A stretch of DNA of 64,000 nt from CAYNYM01 sp049366815 (GCA_049366815.1 JBMNCO010000161.1:1-64000); one strand, 5' to 3'. Positions 28,015 to 37,434 are shown, counted from the stretch's first letter. Numbers and translations: made by a program. The notes: generated by a model from the letters alone, not told the origin.

Positions 28015-29448
28015 CTACCAAGGCCCAATGATTCTTTTATAGGGTTGGAATCCCTCGCAAAAACCAAACAGTGTAATCTGGCCGCTTTCGTCTAACGGCA
28101 CCTCCAGGGAATAGGCTCCTGAGTCTTGGGGAGTAAACATCTGCTCTCCGTTGGCCAGCACCATGATGTTCAAGGGTGTTTCATCAAGCGCTGCTTTACC
28201 ACTGATGAGCACCCGATCAGGCGCGGTAGCCACTCCCAGCTGATAGGTGAGGTTAATTTCCTGACTTTCGGGGGGGGCCTCGGACATGTGAATATCGTAA
28301 TCGACAGCTTGGGAGGGCGTCAGGACCTCCTTAAACGGTGCCAGGCCGTCGCAGAAGCAGTAGAGGGTAATCTGTCCCTTGGAATCGGTAGGCACTGTCA
28401 AATTGTACATCCCGAGACTTTGATCACAGGTGAACATAAACTGCCCATTGGCCAGGATCATTGCGCATACAGCTTCACCCCCGTACTGCACTGACCCGCT
28501 GATCTGCACCCATTCGGGGCTGGATGTGCCTTTCCATTGGTTATAGTAGTAGTTTAGAAGGGGTACGAACTCCTGGGTTGCCTTTTGGTGTCCCTGGGTG
28601 CTGGGGTGGCTGTCATACTCGTCCGCGGTCAAGATAGCGAAATTGTTATTTCCGAGAGTAACATGTTCAATGCTTCCATTGATATAGCGGTGGTGGTTAT
28701 CCGCGCCGGTCAACACATTAAAATAGTCGAATACCGCCACATTTTTATAAGGATAGCTTTCCAGCCATTCGTTCACCAGCCATGTGGTGAAGGCTCGGGC
28801 GTTGGCGGCCCGTTCCTCCGGGGTCTGGTAGTCACTGCAGTAATCGCTCCGGAGCTGGGGAGGAGAGGTGATGACGATGAAAAGCTTGTCTTGTCTTGTT
28901 TGAAAATAGGTCAGGATTTCGTTGAAGACCGCCTTCGCATTGCTTACGGTATACTCATACTCATTGGCCTCGAAGGCCGGGGGATCAGTGGGGTCTCCAA
29001 AAAGGTCTGAATTTGGGAAACAGGACTTGAAGAGGACAATAGTGTTCTCGCCGCCCGGATCAGTAGACATCCGAGACCAGTCTCCAAAATCCTGAACGTT
29101 TTGGCCGGTCTCGTGATACAGTTGGTCCAGAATACTGTGACTGTTTGTGCCGGTGAACCATTCCATCCAGTTGGGGATGTCGGTGCGATCACCGATGCCC
29201 TCATAACCCCAACCGTAGTTGGTGGCACTCACATAGTAATTGTTGTCCATCAGGGCCTGCCCTAAGCCCCCATAAGGGCCCTCATGATTGGCATCGGCCA
29301 GCCAGTTCCCCCCGGTGGAGTGGTGAATAAAGACCAGCTTGACAGGAGAGGATGGAGGTGTTGTATCCGCTGAAAAGGTTGTCAGTGGAATGCTGAACAA
29401 GATCCCAAAAAAAACCATTAATGTTCCTGGAATTTTTTTTCCTTTCAT
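28015..29448 (-). CDS. Secreted SGNH/GDSL-type hydrolase with tandem C-terminal module
   Basis: Exported protein of 477 residues. The signal peptide is residues 1-27 (ending TFSA). The SGNH hydrolase part (about 35-300) has the block I serine S44 in FIHHSTGGNW, later conserved Gly/Asn blocks (FKSCFPNSD, ITSPPQ), and the catalytic Asp-His pair in DSHPSTQGHQ (block V). Such enzymes commonly remove acetyl groups from polysaccharides. Residues 310-477 carry the same two-subdomain module as the adjacent lyase-like protein. Start chosen at 29448, where AAGGAG is 6 nt upstream; an ATG two codons earlier overlaps that site. The gene lies 138 nt upstream of the lyase-like gene in the same direction, which suggests one polysaccharide-processing unit. 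Confidence 0.8.
   Translation of the reverse strand: MKGKKIPGTLMVFFGILFSIPLTTFSADTTPPSSPVKLVFIHHSTGGNWLADANHEGPYGGLGQALMDNNYYVSATNYGWGYEGIGDRTDIPNWMEWFTGTNSHSILDQLYHETGQNVQDFGDWSRMSTDPGGENTIVLFKSCFPNSDLFGDPTDPPAFEANEYEYTVSNAKAVFNEILTYFQTRQDKLFIVITSPPQLRSDYCSDYQTPEERAANARAFTTWLVNEWLESYPYKNVAVFDYFNVLTGADNHHRYINGSIEHVTLGNNNFAILTADEYDSHPSTQGHQKATQEFVPLLNYYYNQWKGTSSPEWVQISGSVQYGGEAVCAMILANGQFMFTCDQSLGMYNLTVPTDSKGQITLYCFCDGLAPFKEVLTPSQAVDYDIHMSEAPPESQEINLTYQLGVATAPDRVLISGKAALDETPLNIMVLANGEQMFTPQDSGAYSLEVPLDESGQITLFGFCEGFQPYKRIIGPW
28018..28518 (-). repeat. C-terminal module, copy B (167 codons)
   Basis: Codes for the last 167 residues of the SGNH protein and is colinear with copy A in the neighbouring gene. 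The cysteine in VCAM and those in MFTCD and CFCDG are kept in the first subdomain of both copies, whereas the second subdomain has LNIM and MFTP in their place, so the two halves have diverged in the same way in both proteins. Confidence 0.75.
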
Positions 29449-29816
29449 TTCCATCTCCTTCTAAGAGAGGTTTTTATTCAAAAATAAAAAAGAAGCCTTC
29501 AGAGAAACCCACGACTTTCCGATCCCATCTCGTGACCGGTTTGGCTCTATTTTGATTAGGATATAAATCTCCTGACACGATACACCTCACCTATCAAGAG
29601 ATATGCAGACGGATTTTGATGTGCGTCTCCATCAACGTTTTCCGAGGAGGAGGCTCAAAGATTGGAAGAAAATGTTGAAAATATTATAAGACGAATTTGC
29701 GCCACGTGTCAAAAAAATCAAGCCTCAGAAGACGGGCCATCCCAAAAAACAGCATACTTTTAGGACATTTTCAGTTGATAGATTTTGTAGTCCGTTGCTT
29801 GCTGATGAAAAAGTCT
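29449..29816. other. Intergenic region, AT-rich
   Basis: 368 bp between the GGDEF-like and SGNH genes, both on the minus strand. It must hold the SGNH promoter; poly-A/T tracts around 29480 are present but no element pair is convincing. No gene is supported. Confidence 0.4.
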
Positions 29817-32012
29817 CTAGGTGTAAGCATGGATGTTTTTGATCCTGGTAATCATCTGAGAAAGCTGGATGGACAAGATATCAACGAATGACCTTGCATT
29901 TGGCATTTTTTCGAAATCCATATCCAACAGTACCCCTGCAACCTTAACATCCACAGAGACCCCGTTCACCTCAATTGGTTCAAAGTGAAGGAGTTTCATG
30001 GCCCGTCGAAGTGCCAATCTCGCATCCTCCAGGGGCGTCATGGGCAAAAGGGCGACCATTCTGTTCCTTCCGAATTCACCGACAATATCAGAATCCCTAA
30101 ATATGTCAGCCAGTTTTATCAAAAGTGCATCCGTCAAATCTTGACTCTTTATCGAACCGGCCGGCGCCGTCGTCTTTGATTTTGCAGTGACCAAGGAAAA
30201 TCCCAATGCCGCAAACGGCGTATCGTAACGCTTTGACCTGGCCATTTCCTTCTCAATAATAGTTACGAGACTTTGATATTTGATGACCCCTGCGGGGGTT
30301 TCCTTGCCGGCCTGGGGGGCTTTCCTTTTCTGTTTCTCTTTGATGATTTCCGTGTAGATCTGCGTGAAATCATTTTCATCAATCAACCCGGAATCGACCT
30401 TTGATCGAATGATCTTGAGGATATGACCAAGTTCTTCGTCTTCGCTTACACTGCGCTCCAGTGTCTCCAAGACACTTAAGGGCGAGGATGTTCCTTCCTG
30501 GAGGCTGTCTGACCGCGACTTGAGCCATTCAATCTTCAGATTATTAATCAGTTCATCCATTCTCTGATTGAGTTTCTCTTCCAGACTGCATAGAATATTT
30601 CCATTTATGTCCAATCTTTCCAATTGACCCACAATATCTGATCGAATATCACTCATGACGGTTTTGAGATGTTGTTCTTCTTTTACGCCTTCCTTTCGGA
30701 CAACGTCCATCGCCATATGAGATCCAAGCCGCTCCACATATTCCACTAGAAGTTCAGACAGGACCTCCTCATCCCCTGTCCCTTTTCGAATTTCTCCTGC
30801 AAGATATATGAGCTCCGCGGTTTGAAGGGGGTTCTTCTTTAACTCCTGTACCAGTCTTTCTCCGTCGACGCCGATTTCCTCAGAACTTTCAGCCAATATT
30901 TTGGCCAGCCCTTCACTCTGAAGTTCCCTGCCCAGTTCTTGCACCAGCTCTAAATATTCAGAAAGCGCCATGCCCTCTTCAATCAAAGCGGCTTTAATCT
31001 TCGGGAGAAGCCGTTTGAGTTCGTCATGTTCAGGGACCAATCTTCTGATAATCTGGGCCATACGTGAGGCACTTGTTTTCCCGGCCTTGTATTCCTCCCT
31101 TATAAGTCTGATGAGAACCCGGTCTGTAATTTCATTTGTCTTTTCAACGATCAGATCCTCGTCGGGATATGCCACTCCCAAGGCCTTTTTTGCCTCTATG
31201 CCGTCCATCAGCTGTCTTCTCACATCAAAAAGCGCCTCGGCCAGCTGTGGTAACTCAAGGTTACTTCCCTCTGAAAGCTTCTTTTCCACCTCTTTGTCAA
31301 TGACATGGAGCTGCTGCAGCAACATCATGCCTGGACTTTGACCTTCATGCCCAGGTTGCTGCACGCTTTTTAGGTCAACTTCAATCATGTTTTTTGAAAG
31401 CCCGCCGGGATCCTTTATGACGTTCTGAAGATTGAGCGTCTTGACAAATTCTTCCATCAAGACACTTTCAAGCAGAGATTCGATAATCATCTTTTTGGAT
31501 TCCGGGTTGGTGCTATCTGCTATTTCCGGCGTGACATTTTTTAGGACCTCCCTCGCAATGACCTCGTCATCTGCCGAGACCTTTTTATAGAGCACATGAT
31601 TGATTTTTATGGCCTTAATGCCTTTGGCCTTGAGGGCCTTTTTCATCGCATCGGCGTTTGGATACTGCAGCAGGGACGTTTCGATTTCAACGAGAAATTT
31701 GAGGTCACTTTTTCTGAGTCCCTTATCGAATGACACGGACTGGATACCGCATCTATTAAAATGGTTCGCAATTCTGGCGACATTGATGCGGGGATCAAGC
31801 GGTTCTTCATCAATATAAAATTGCTCTCGATTTAAGATGAAAACAAGAGGTGAAATAAAATGAAAAAGCTGTCCAGCCGCCTCATAAACCGTATCAATAG
31901 ACTGCCCGATAGATGGATGGTTCACATGATACATCGTGGCACGATTTAACAAAAGGGCAAGATTACGACCGAACAGAGACAGTTTCAGCTTGAGACCTTT
32001 GTTTTCGCCCAT
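29817..32012 (-). CDS. Large helical protein with degenerate GGDEF domain
   Basis: 731 residues from the ATG at 32012, seven nt after the stop of the Ser/Thr kinase gene, with an AAGG ribosome site; the frame extends upstream inside the kinase gene without homology. Residues 1-550 are almost entirely alpha-helical, rich in Glu/Lys/Leu, with no named domain I can assign. Residues 560-731 look like a diguanylate cyclase fold (LVTIIEKEMARSKRYDTPFAALGFSLV, DIFRDSDIVGEFG-x-R-M-x-ALLP), but the GGDEF active site is GRNRM at 648-652, so it should not make cyclic di-GMP. The tight spacing suggests it works with the kinase, as a substrate or scaffold. Confidence 0.75.
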   Translation of the reverse strand: MGENKGLKLKLSLFGRNLALLLNRATMYHVNHPSIGQSIDTVYEAAGQLFHFISPLVFILNREQFYIDEEPLDPRINVARIANHFNRCGIQSVSFDKGLRKSDLKFLVEIETSLLQYPNADAMKKALKAKGIKAIKINHVLYKKVSADDEVIAREVLKNVTPEIADSTNPESKKMIIESLLESVLMEEFVKTLNLQNVIKDPGGLSKNMIEVDLKSVQQPGHEGQSPGMMLLQQLHVIDKEVEKKLSEGSNLELPQLAEALFDVRRQLMDGIEAKKALGVAYPDEDLIVEKTNEITDRVLIRLIREEYKAGKTSASRMAQIIRRLVPEHDELKRLLPKIKAALIEEGMALSEYLELVQELGRELQSEGLAKILAESSEEIGVDGERLVQELKKNPLQTAELIYLAGEIRKGTGDEEVLSELLVEYVERLGSHMAMDVVRKEGVKEEQHLKTVMSDIRSDIVGQLERLDINGNILCSLEEKLNQRMDELINNLKIEWLKSRSDSLQEGTSSPLSVLETLERSVSEDEELGHILKIIRSKVDSGLIDENDFTQIYTEIIKEKQKRKAPQAGKETPAGVIKYQSLVTIIEKEMARSKRYDTPFAALGFSLVTAKSKTTAPAGSIKSQDLTDALLIKLADIFRDSDIVGEFGRNRMVALLPMTPLEDARLALRRAMKLLHFEPIEVNGVSVDVKVAGVLLDMDFEKMPNARSFVDILSIQLSQMITRIKNIHAYT

Positions 32013-32019
32013 AGCCTTG

Positions 32020-32922
32020 TTAATCTTCCCCTTTCGAGTGTTGCTCCATGTAGGCCTGTAGGCGTGCTCGGAATTCCCCGCAGGTGGGATACCGCCTTTT
32101 CGGATCATAGCGCAGAGCCTTGGAAAGGATGGCATCCATCTCTTTACCAACCATTGGGTTCATTTCTGAAGGCCATTTGTCAAACAACCGATCCTTGCGC
32201 TTTAACTTCATTTTCAACAGATCCTGAACAGAATCGAGCTCCTGAAACAGAGGGCTTGGAATCAACATCTCGAGCAGCATAATGCCGGTAGCATAGATAT
32301 CGGCTCGCCCGTCCACGTCTGCTTTCAATATTTGCTCTGGAGCCATATAGGTCGGTGTCCCCAGGAGCATTGAAGAGGTCAAGTCCGGACCCCTCGCAAT
32401 CCTGGCAATGCCGAAATCCAATAGAATCGGTCGCTTCGTATGGTTTTCGATCAATATATTCCCCGGTTTGATATCCCGGTGTATAACATCATGTTGATGG
32501 GCATAATCCAGGGCATCGAGGACCTGGATGATAATCTGCAGGGATGTTTTCAGTGGCGGTATTCTTTTTGAGGGCACCGGATTTCTTCGTGCCCTGCGAA
32601 TGTGATCGGAAAGAGATCGCCCATTCACCAACTGCATGGTGAAAAACAAGAAATCACAGGTCTCTCCCACTTCATAAATCGGAATGATGTTGGGATGGGA
32701 CAGGATGGCCGCGGCCTCCGCCTCCTGCTGAAATATTTGTCCGGTCATAGGGGTCAGGAGTGTCTTGGGCAGAATTTTTACTGCAATCCGACGCTTCAGG
32801 CTTTTTTGATAAGCGGCAAATACGACAGCCATCCCGCCGCGTGCAATCTCTCTTATGAGAGTAGAGGTACCCACATCTTGCCCGACAAGGTCGTCAAGGT
32901 TTAGGCCTTTTATCGAGGACAT
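32020..32922 (-). CDS. Hanks-type Ser/Thr protein kinase
   Basis: Soluble kinase of 300 residues, all catalytic domain and no membrane helix or PASTA repeats. The Gly-rich loop REIARGGMAVVF, the ATP-binding lysine K49 (IAVKIL), catalytic HRDIKPGN (D150, K152, N155), DFG (169-171) and the activation-segment end GTPTYMAPEQ are all intact, so it should be active. It is the first gene of a pair with the helical degenerate-GGDEF protein that follows after 7 nt. A PP2C-like gene exists at 12 kb but has lost metal ligands. The lack of a sensor region suggests control by partner proteins. Confidence 0.92.
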   Translation of the reverse strand: MSSIKGLNLDDLVGQDVGTSTLIREIARGGMAVVFAAYQKSLKRRIAVKILPKTLLTPMTGQIFQQEAEAAAILSHPNIIPIYEVGETCDFLFFTMQLVNGRSLSDHIRRARRNPVPSKRIPPLKTSLQIIIQVLDALDYAHQHDVIHRDIKPGNILIENHTKRPILLDFGIARIARGPDLTSSMLLGTPTYMAPEQILKADVDGRADIYATGIMLLEMLIPSPLFQELDSVQDLLKMKLKRKDRLFDKWPSEMNPMVGKEMDAILSKALRYDPKRRYPTCGEFRARLQAYMEQHSKGED

Positions 32923-33142
32923 GATCCACTTCCACCTATTAGAATCCCGTGCATATACTTTGATTATATGCTTATCGGCAGAAACTTCCTCGAAATTGAA
33001 GGATAAATTCAGGAGTAATACTAATAGGTTGCGGTGGTATGGGCATGTTTAACCACAGAAACCCTGCGTTGCTGCGGATAATGATACTTCCAAAATGATT
33101 CCTCGTCGGTGAGGTGTCCGGCTGCTGCCCGATCACCTGGTC

Positions 33143-33606
33143 CTAAAATGATCCCTTTTTCCCCACACAAAAAGTCCATTTGTCGTTCAGGATGTAATTG
33201 ATCACAGCGGAAAAAAAATCGCCAGGGTGTTGGCAATCAGGTAATGACTGAAATGGACAAGGACTTTGGTAAAAAGGAACTGACAGAGTATGGAAAACCA
33301 ACAGGCCACAAAATACTGAGCCATTTGAAACAGGTAGGGCTTTTTGATCATCGCCATCCTCTCGCCCCAGGTCCAAATCCTGTTCCAGGCAAAATTGTTG
33401 ATGGTGGCGCAAAAAATGGCCACTCCTAGGGAAAGATTGAGCCGGGCACCCGGCTCTATTTCACGCAAGAGGTATTCTTGAGACAGATAGAGGACTGTAA
33501 GATTTACAATCATCCCGGAAAAACCGACTGTCCCGAACTTAATAAAACGGTGTCCAACAAATCCTCTTATCAGAGAAGACCCTGATTTTATTTGTTTCTT
33601 TCCCAA
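33143..33606 (-). pseudogene. GtrA-family membrane protein, split by a frameshift at a T8 run
   Basis: GtrA-like flippase family protein with four predicted membrane helices; relatives move polyprenyl-linked sugars across the inner membrane or assist glycosyltransferases. The frame reads GFVGHRFIKFGTVGFSGMIVN through LIANTLAIFF, then stops at 33202 just after eight T residues (minus strand; 33211-33218). In the next frame the family ending continues as SAVINYILNDKWTF and stops at 33143. One more T, or a -1 slip on the T run, restores the full protein. So this is a true frameshift, a homopolymer sequencing error, or slippage-based expression. The start is uncertain: a TTG at 33606 with GAGGG upstream overlaps the end of the GT9 gene. 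The frame itself is open to 33705. Confidence 0.7.
33211..33218 (-). other. T8 slippery run inside the GtrA gene
   Basis: On the coding strand the run reads A-TTT-TTT-TTC in the GtrA frame, a possible slippery sequence for ribosome or polymerase slippage. A -1 slip joins the two halves of the conserved GtrA protein. No pseudoknot was assessed. Confidence 0.5.
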
Positions 33607-34841
33607 TATTCCCTCTTTTCCATCTTTTTTACAGCCCCCTTTTTCCCCCCCAATATCTCCCCTGCCTTTTGATACACCTCTTCCGGATGGATGCCGCTCA
33701 GGCACCGGTTTTCGCCGTCACAAGGTGAGTTACGGTGATTGTAGGCCGTAAGGCAGGGAGAACAGGAAAGGGGCAAATGGTAGATTATGGCATTCCTGCC
33801 AAGGGGACTATAGAGTACCGGCGTCTCCGGCCCGTAAAAGATGATTGTGGGAATGGGGGTCAAAGCGGCGAACTGCCCCGGACCTCCGTCATTGGTGATA
33901 AGAAGCGATGCGATATGGAACAGGGCCATCAGTTCCCGAAGTGTTTTGGTATATCCGGTAAGATCTACGCAATCCCGGCTCCCACAATGGACCACAATTT
34001 TTTGGGCAAGGGCTTTGTCCTGCGCCATTCCAATGATGGCAACGGCATGTCCATCCTTCAGCAGGCTCTCAGCCAATCGGCAATAATAATCAGATGGCCA
34101 CGCCCTGATCGGCAAAACCCCTCCGCTCGGATACAGCAGGACAAGTTGCTTTTGTTTCGGAAGCGAAAATTCCCTGAAAACTCTGACAGAAAAGGCCGCA
34201 ATGTCTTCCTTCGCAATGTGGAACCTGGGGATGTCATAATCCTCAAGTGAGACTTCGCGCTTCCCAGGCGGCCAGGATTTTGAATCCATCGCCTCCACCA
34301 AGGTCATAAATTGCTTTGAGATATGGTGGTAGGGATTGTACAAAACGGGCCGATTGATAAAGGAACCGCGATAAAGTCCTTCTTGTGAATGCGGGTGAAA
34401 TCCCACGCGGATGGGTGCTCTGCTCAGTCGTGAGAGAATGCTGCTTGCCCTGGCAAAAAGTTCACAGTCAATGACCGCATCGAAATTGATGGACTGCATT
34501 CTTCGAAGAAACCTTATCACGTCTTTTACAAAGGCCGAAAGACTTTGATTTTCCAACGTGTGAATGTTCTTTTCTGGAATAACATTCAGGATCTCTAATA
34601 TCTCTCGATTTTGTCTAAACACAAGGGCATGGATCTCTGCGTGGACATACTTCGTCCGAAGCGCCGTAAACATAGGGTGGGCAAGGACCAGGCTTCCCAT
34701 CTCAGAAAGAAGGATAACAAGGATCTTCTCGGGGGCATTTTTAAGCGACCTTTCTTTGACGGGGACCAACGACAGAATTCCACAGAGAAACATTCCTACA
34801 AAACGATCAATTTTTCGCTGCAATTCCATGTTCATTGTCAT
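33588..34841 (-). CDS. GT9 (heptosyltransferase-like) glycosyltransferase
   Basis: Glycosyltransferase family 9 protein of 417 residues, a little longer than LPS heptosyltransferases (about 350). The N-terminal Rossmann half has LVILLSEMGSLVLAHPMFTALR and HALVFRQN. The C-terminal nucleotide-sugar half has LLYPSGGVLPIRAWPSDYYCRLAE, DLTGYTKTLRELMALFHIASLLITNDGGPGQFA and the CSPC-x7-NSPC-x6-CL cysteine-rich stretch typical of this family. It probably adds a sugar to a lipid-linked glycan on the inner leaflet. The GtrA gene overlaps its 3' end, so the two likely act in one glycan step. A nearby ATG two codons in is a possible alternative start. Confidence 0.88.
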   Translation of the reverse strand: MTMNMELQRKIDRFVGMFLCGILSLVPVKERSLKNAPEKILVILLSEMGSLVLAHPMFTALRTKYVHAEIHALVFRQNREILEILNVIPEKNIHTLENQSLSAFVKDVIRFLRRMQSINFDAVIDCELFARASSILSRLSRAPIRVGFHPHSQEGLYRGSFINRPVLYNPYHHISKQFMTLVEAMDSKSWPPGKREVSLEDYDIPRFHIAKEDIAAFSVRVFREFSLPKQKQLVLLYPSGGVLPIRAWPSDYYCRLAESLLKDGHAVAIIGMAQDKALAQKIVVHCGSRDCVDLTGYTKTLRELMALFHIASLLITNDGGPGQFAALTPIPTIIFYGPETPVLYSPLGRNAIIYHLPLSCSPCLTAYNHRNSPCDGENRCLSGIHPEEVYQKAGEILGGKKGAVKKMEKREYWERNK

Positions 34842-35334
34842 TGCTCCATAAAAGCGCGCGGGCGCCCTTTCGCATCGTCAAAGAAATCCATGGCGACGAG
34901 ATATTACCCTATGGTCGCTGAAAAGATGGCCGCAGGACGACCTCATTCAATACTGGCTGTCCTTACCATCCCTGCACCTTATTGATCAAGAATTTTGTCA
35001 TCCACACCCATTTATTTGACAGGATCGGATCAGCATCCAGACATGGCGAGGTTCACCCAGGAAGAACTTACATTTCAAGCCACTCTCGTCCAAGTCCAAA
35101 GGGTAAAAACATGCCATATTTTTATGTATCCAGGGAATGAACCGTTTGTTTCATCTGGAAAGGATGCCGCCTCTTCCCAACTCTCCTGCTGTAATTTCTT
35201 TTTGCAGATCCTTGTCATGTTTTTTATGCCATGTTGGGGTAAACCCTTCAGAATTTTATACGTCTAATCAGATAAAACAACAAATTATGACACCGAACTA
35301 TTCCTCTGATTTGAAAAAGTGGGGGGCGGTAACC
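34842..35334. other. Intergenic region before the glycine-zipper lipoprotein
   Basis: Nearly 500 bp between divergent genes. Several short frames exist, including an extension of the lipoprotein frame back to 35137, but none has a ribosome site or homology. No clear promoter or repeat was found. Confidence 0.4.
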
Positions 35335-35880
35335 ATGAGCAAATCATGTCTGGGCATCATCCTAATAATTTCCTCAGCATTTCTAGTATCCTGCGCAACA
35401 ATTCCTACAGATCGCTACAACACACAAAAAGGGGCGCTCTTAGGGGCGGGTACTGGCGCCCTGATTGGTCAGGCCATAGCAGGAAACACCGAGGGTACGC
35501 TTATCGGACTTGCGGCCGGAACGATTCTTGGCGCCCTGGTCGGCAATTCCGCAGATCAGGATTATCAGGCCATCAGAGATGCGGCACATTATGGAAAACC
35601 TGTGGTCTATTATGATGACAAGGGACGTGCCGTAGAAGCCATTCCGCGGTCATCAAACACTCAGCACAATTGTCGCCGTATTATCAAACGCGTCTGGAAA
35701 GACGGAAACCTGATCAGTGAAACGGTCGAGGAAATATGCGACGATCCTCCTGTTGTCTATGCACCAAGGACCCCTCTCTTCTACCCGTATTACCCGAGCT
35801 TTTATTTTTCTCTCTCCAACTATCCCAGGTATAAGCATCACCGTCGACACCACATCCCCTATACGCACCATCCTCACTAA
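35335..35880 (+). CDS. Glycine-zipper lipoprotein
   Basis: 181-residue lipoprotein. Residues 1-20 form a signal peptide with the lipobox LVSC (C20). Residues 35-72 contain small-residue repeats of the glycine-zipper type (GALLGAGTGALIGQAIAG and GTLIGLAAGTILGALVG), able to pack as a membrane hairpin. The C-terminus is Tyr/Pro- and His-rich, ending in a basic histidine tail that could bind metal. Similar proteins (SlyB/YMGG-like) sit in the outer membrane and respond to envelope stress. The ATG has GGGGGCGG upstream. It is monocistronic as far as can be seen. Confidence 0.82.
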   Translation: MSKSCLGIILIISSAFLVSCATIPTDRYNTQKGALLGAGTGALIGQAIAGNTEGTLIGLAAGTILGALVGNSADQDYQAIRDAAHYGKPVVYYDDKGRAVEAIPRSSNTQHNCRRIIKRVWKDGNLISETVEEICDDPPVVYAPRTPLFYPYYPSFYFSLSNYPRYKHHRRHHIPYTHHPH

Positions 35881-36762
35881 TAACTGGTATATTTTTCACA
35901 TCTTTTCCCATTCAAGCCTCAAATCTTAATTTTCCAAAATTCGCATCCAAGCACCAACACTCCCGAAAAACTGCGGAGGTATGCTTGTGCTCTGTAGAAA
36001 GCAATATTGAAGGCATGCCGTCATAAAATGGTGTCTCACACCATTTTAAACTTATGATTCCAGTTACCAGATTATCTGCTGCCTTTCAAAGTGCTCAATC
36101 GCTGCCTGATCAAACTTTTATACAATACTTTTTTTACCGATGTATTTTTTTGCAGTTTTTTGTTTACTTTTATTATTTTCTTTGCTACCACTTTTTTCTA
36201 CTTGGACATTTTGCTGTTTACTTGTTCATTCATATCCAAATCTTCATCTATTTGTGCTCGCGCTTTTTCATGTTATTCTGGGATAAGGTCAAATTATTTC
36301 AGCTCCACCAACAAATTCTCTTCTATCTTCCATTTGAAGATACTTTTGTCTTCTAAACAAGAATCATATATGACGGATGCCATTACAAATCGGACGCATC
36401 ACTCTACAAATTGCAGTGCAGCCGAAAAAATAATGAGTGATTTTGAAAAAGGTAAGACCATACGCGAAAGTTATGCCCTAATCCCGGCGACCAAAGATTA
36501 CAATGCGCATTAACTGAAACCTGGAATGCCTTTCCTCATACTCTATAAATGCATAACGTTCTCTTCGTGGGTGCCGGCTTCTATTTTAAGATAACTTTCT
36601 ATTTTAGGCTTCGGCATATATCTAATATATTTATTGTTTTTTATTTCCACACAGTTTTTTTCGCAATAGTTCTTTCTTCTCATATAATTTTAGTTTGTCA
36701 TTTTGGCGCGTTTAGAATTAATTCAAAACAAATACACAACACAAAAAAAGGAGGCTACCGTT
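35881..36762. other. Long AT-rich intergenic region
   Basis: About 880 bp, clearly richer in A and T than the surroundings. The only coding candidate is a 47-codon frame (36370-36513; ends ESYALIPATKDYNAH) without a ribosome site, which I would not call a gene. A perfect inverted repeat lies at 36024-36048. The base composition suggests either a long leader for the VPLPA-CTERM gene or acquired DNA. Confidence 0.4.
36024..36048. terminator. Perfect inverted repeat, possible bidirectional terminator
   Basis: An 11-bp perfect stem (TAAAATGGTGT / ACACCATTTTA) with a 3-nt loop lies 143 nt after the lipoprotein stop. The stem base is AT-rich, so the T-run is within the stem as in some weak terminators. 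A regulator-binding palindrome is the alternative. Confidence 0.4.
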
Positions 36763-37434
36763 ATGGTTAGAGCACAATTTTCAAATTTACTCGGCATGTT
36801 CATTTTCATCTCATGGACAATATCATATTTACTTTTCATGACTGCACCTATGGCCATGGCCAGCGCCTTTTTTAACGAAATTCATTATGACAACAGTGGC
36901 AGTGATATTGGTGAAGCGTTTGAGATCGCAGGCACTGCAGGGACTACACTCGAAAATTGGAGCCTTGCACTCTACAACGGTGACGGCGGAACAGTTTACG
37001 GCACCAAGTCCTTATCGGGCACCATCCCTGATCAGCAGAACGGATTCGGTGTCCAATTATTCAGCTGTCCCGGCCTTCAAAATGGCCCCGACGGTGTGGC
37101 GTTGATTGACGATAACGGACTGGTCATTCAGTTCCTTAGCTATGAAGGAAGTTTCAGCGCTGTTGAAGGTCCTGCCGCCGGCATGACATCAATAAATATT
37201 GGAGTTTTTGAAGACGGAAGCACACCTGCAGGATACTCTTTGCAACTTACAGGAACCGGCACGATATATTCGGATTTCAGTTGGATAGGTCCTGTTCAAG
37301 CCTCTTTCGGCACAATCAATACCAGCCAAAATTTTGGTTCCGACGCAGTCCCATTACCCCCAAGCGTCATTCTCCTGAGTTCTGGCCTGTTGGGTTTAAT
37401 ACAGCTCCGTAGAAGGGAAAGAGAAACGCCATAG
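36763..37434 (+). CDS. Secreted lamin-tail-like protein with VPLPA-CTERM sorting signal
   Basis: 223-residue exported protein. The signal peptide covers about residues 1-33 (ending MAMASA). The body begins FFNEIHYDNSGSDIGEAFEIAG and GTTLENWSLALYNG, the pattern of lamin-tail-type beta domains found in many secreted bacterial proteins. The C-terminus has VPLP, a hydrophobic helix with SGLLGL, and RRR, which is the VPLPA/PEP-CTERM sorting signal cleaved by an exosortase-archaeosortase system. No exosortase gene lies in the window, so sorting depends on one elsewhere. The start has AAGGAGG (36748-36754) about 9 nt upstream; an open frame 20 codons longer lacks this. The function of the cargo is unknown. 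Confidence 0.82.
   Translation: MVRAQFSNLLGMFIFISWTISYLLFMTAPMAMASAFFNEIHYDNSGSDIGEAFEIAGTAGTTLENWSLALYNGDGGTVYGTKSLSGTIPDQQNGFGVQLFSCPGLQNGPDGVALIDDNGLVIQFLSYEGSFSAVEGPAAGMTSINIGVFEDGSTPAGYSLQLTGTGTIYSDFSWIGPVQASFGTINTSQNFGSDAVPLPPSVILLSSGLLGLIQLRRRERETP

Noticed and set aside
36370..36513. 47-codon frame in the AT-rich region
   Set aside because: No ribosome site and no recognised family; could be real but not supportable from sequence.
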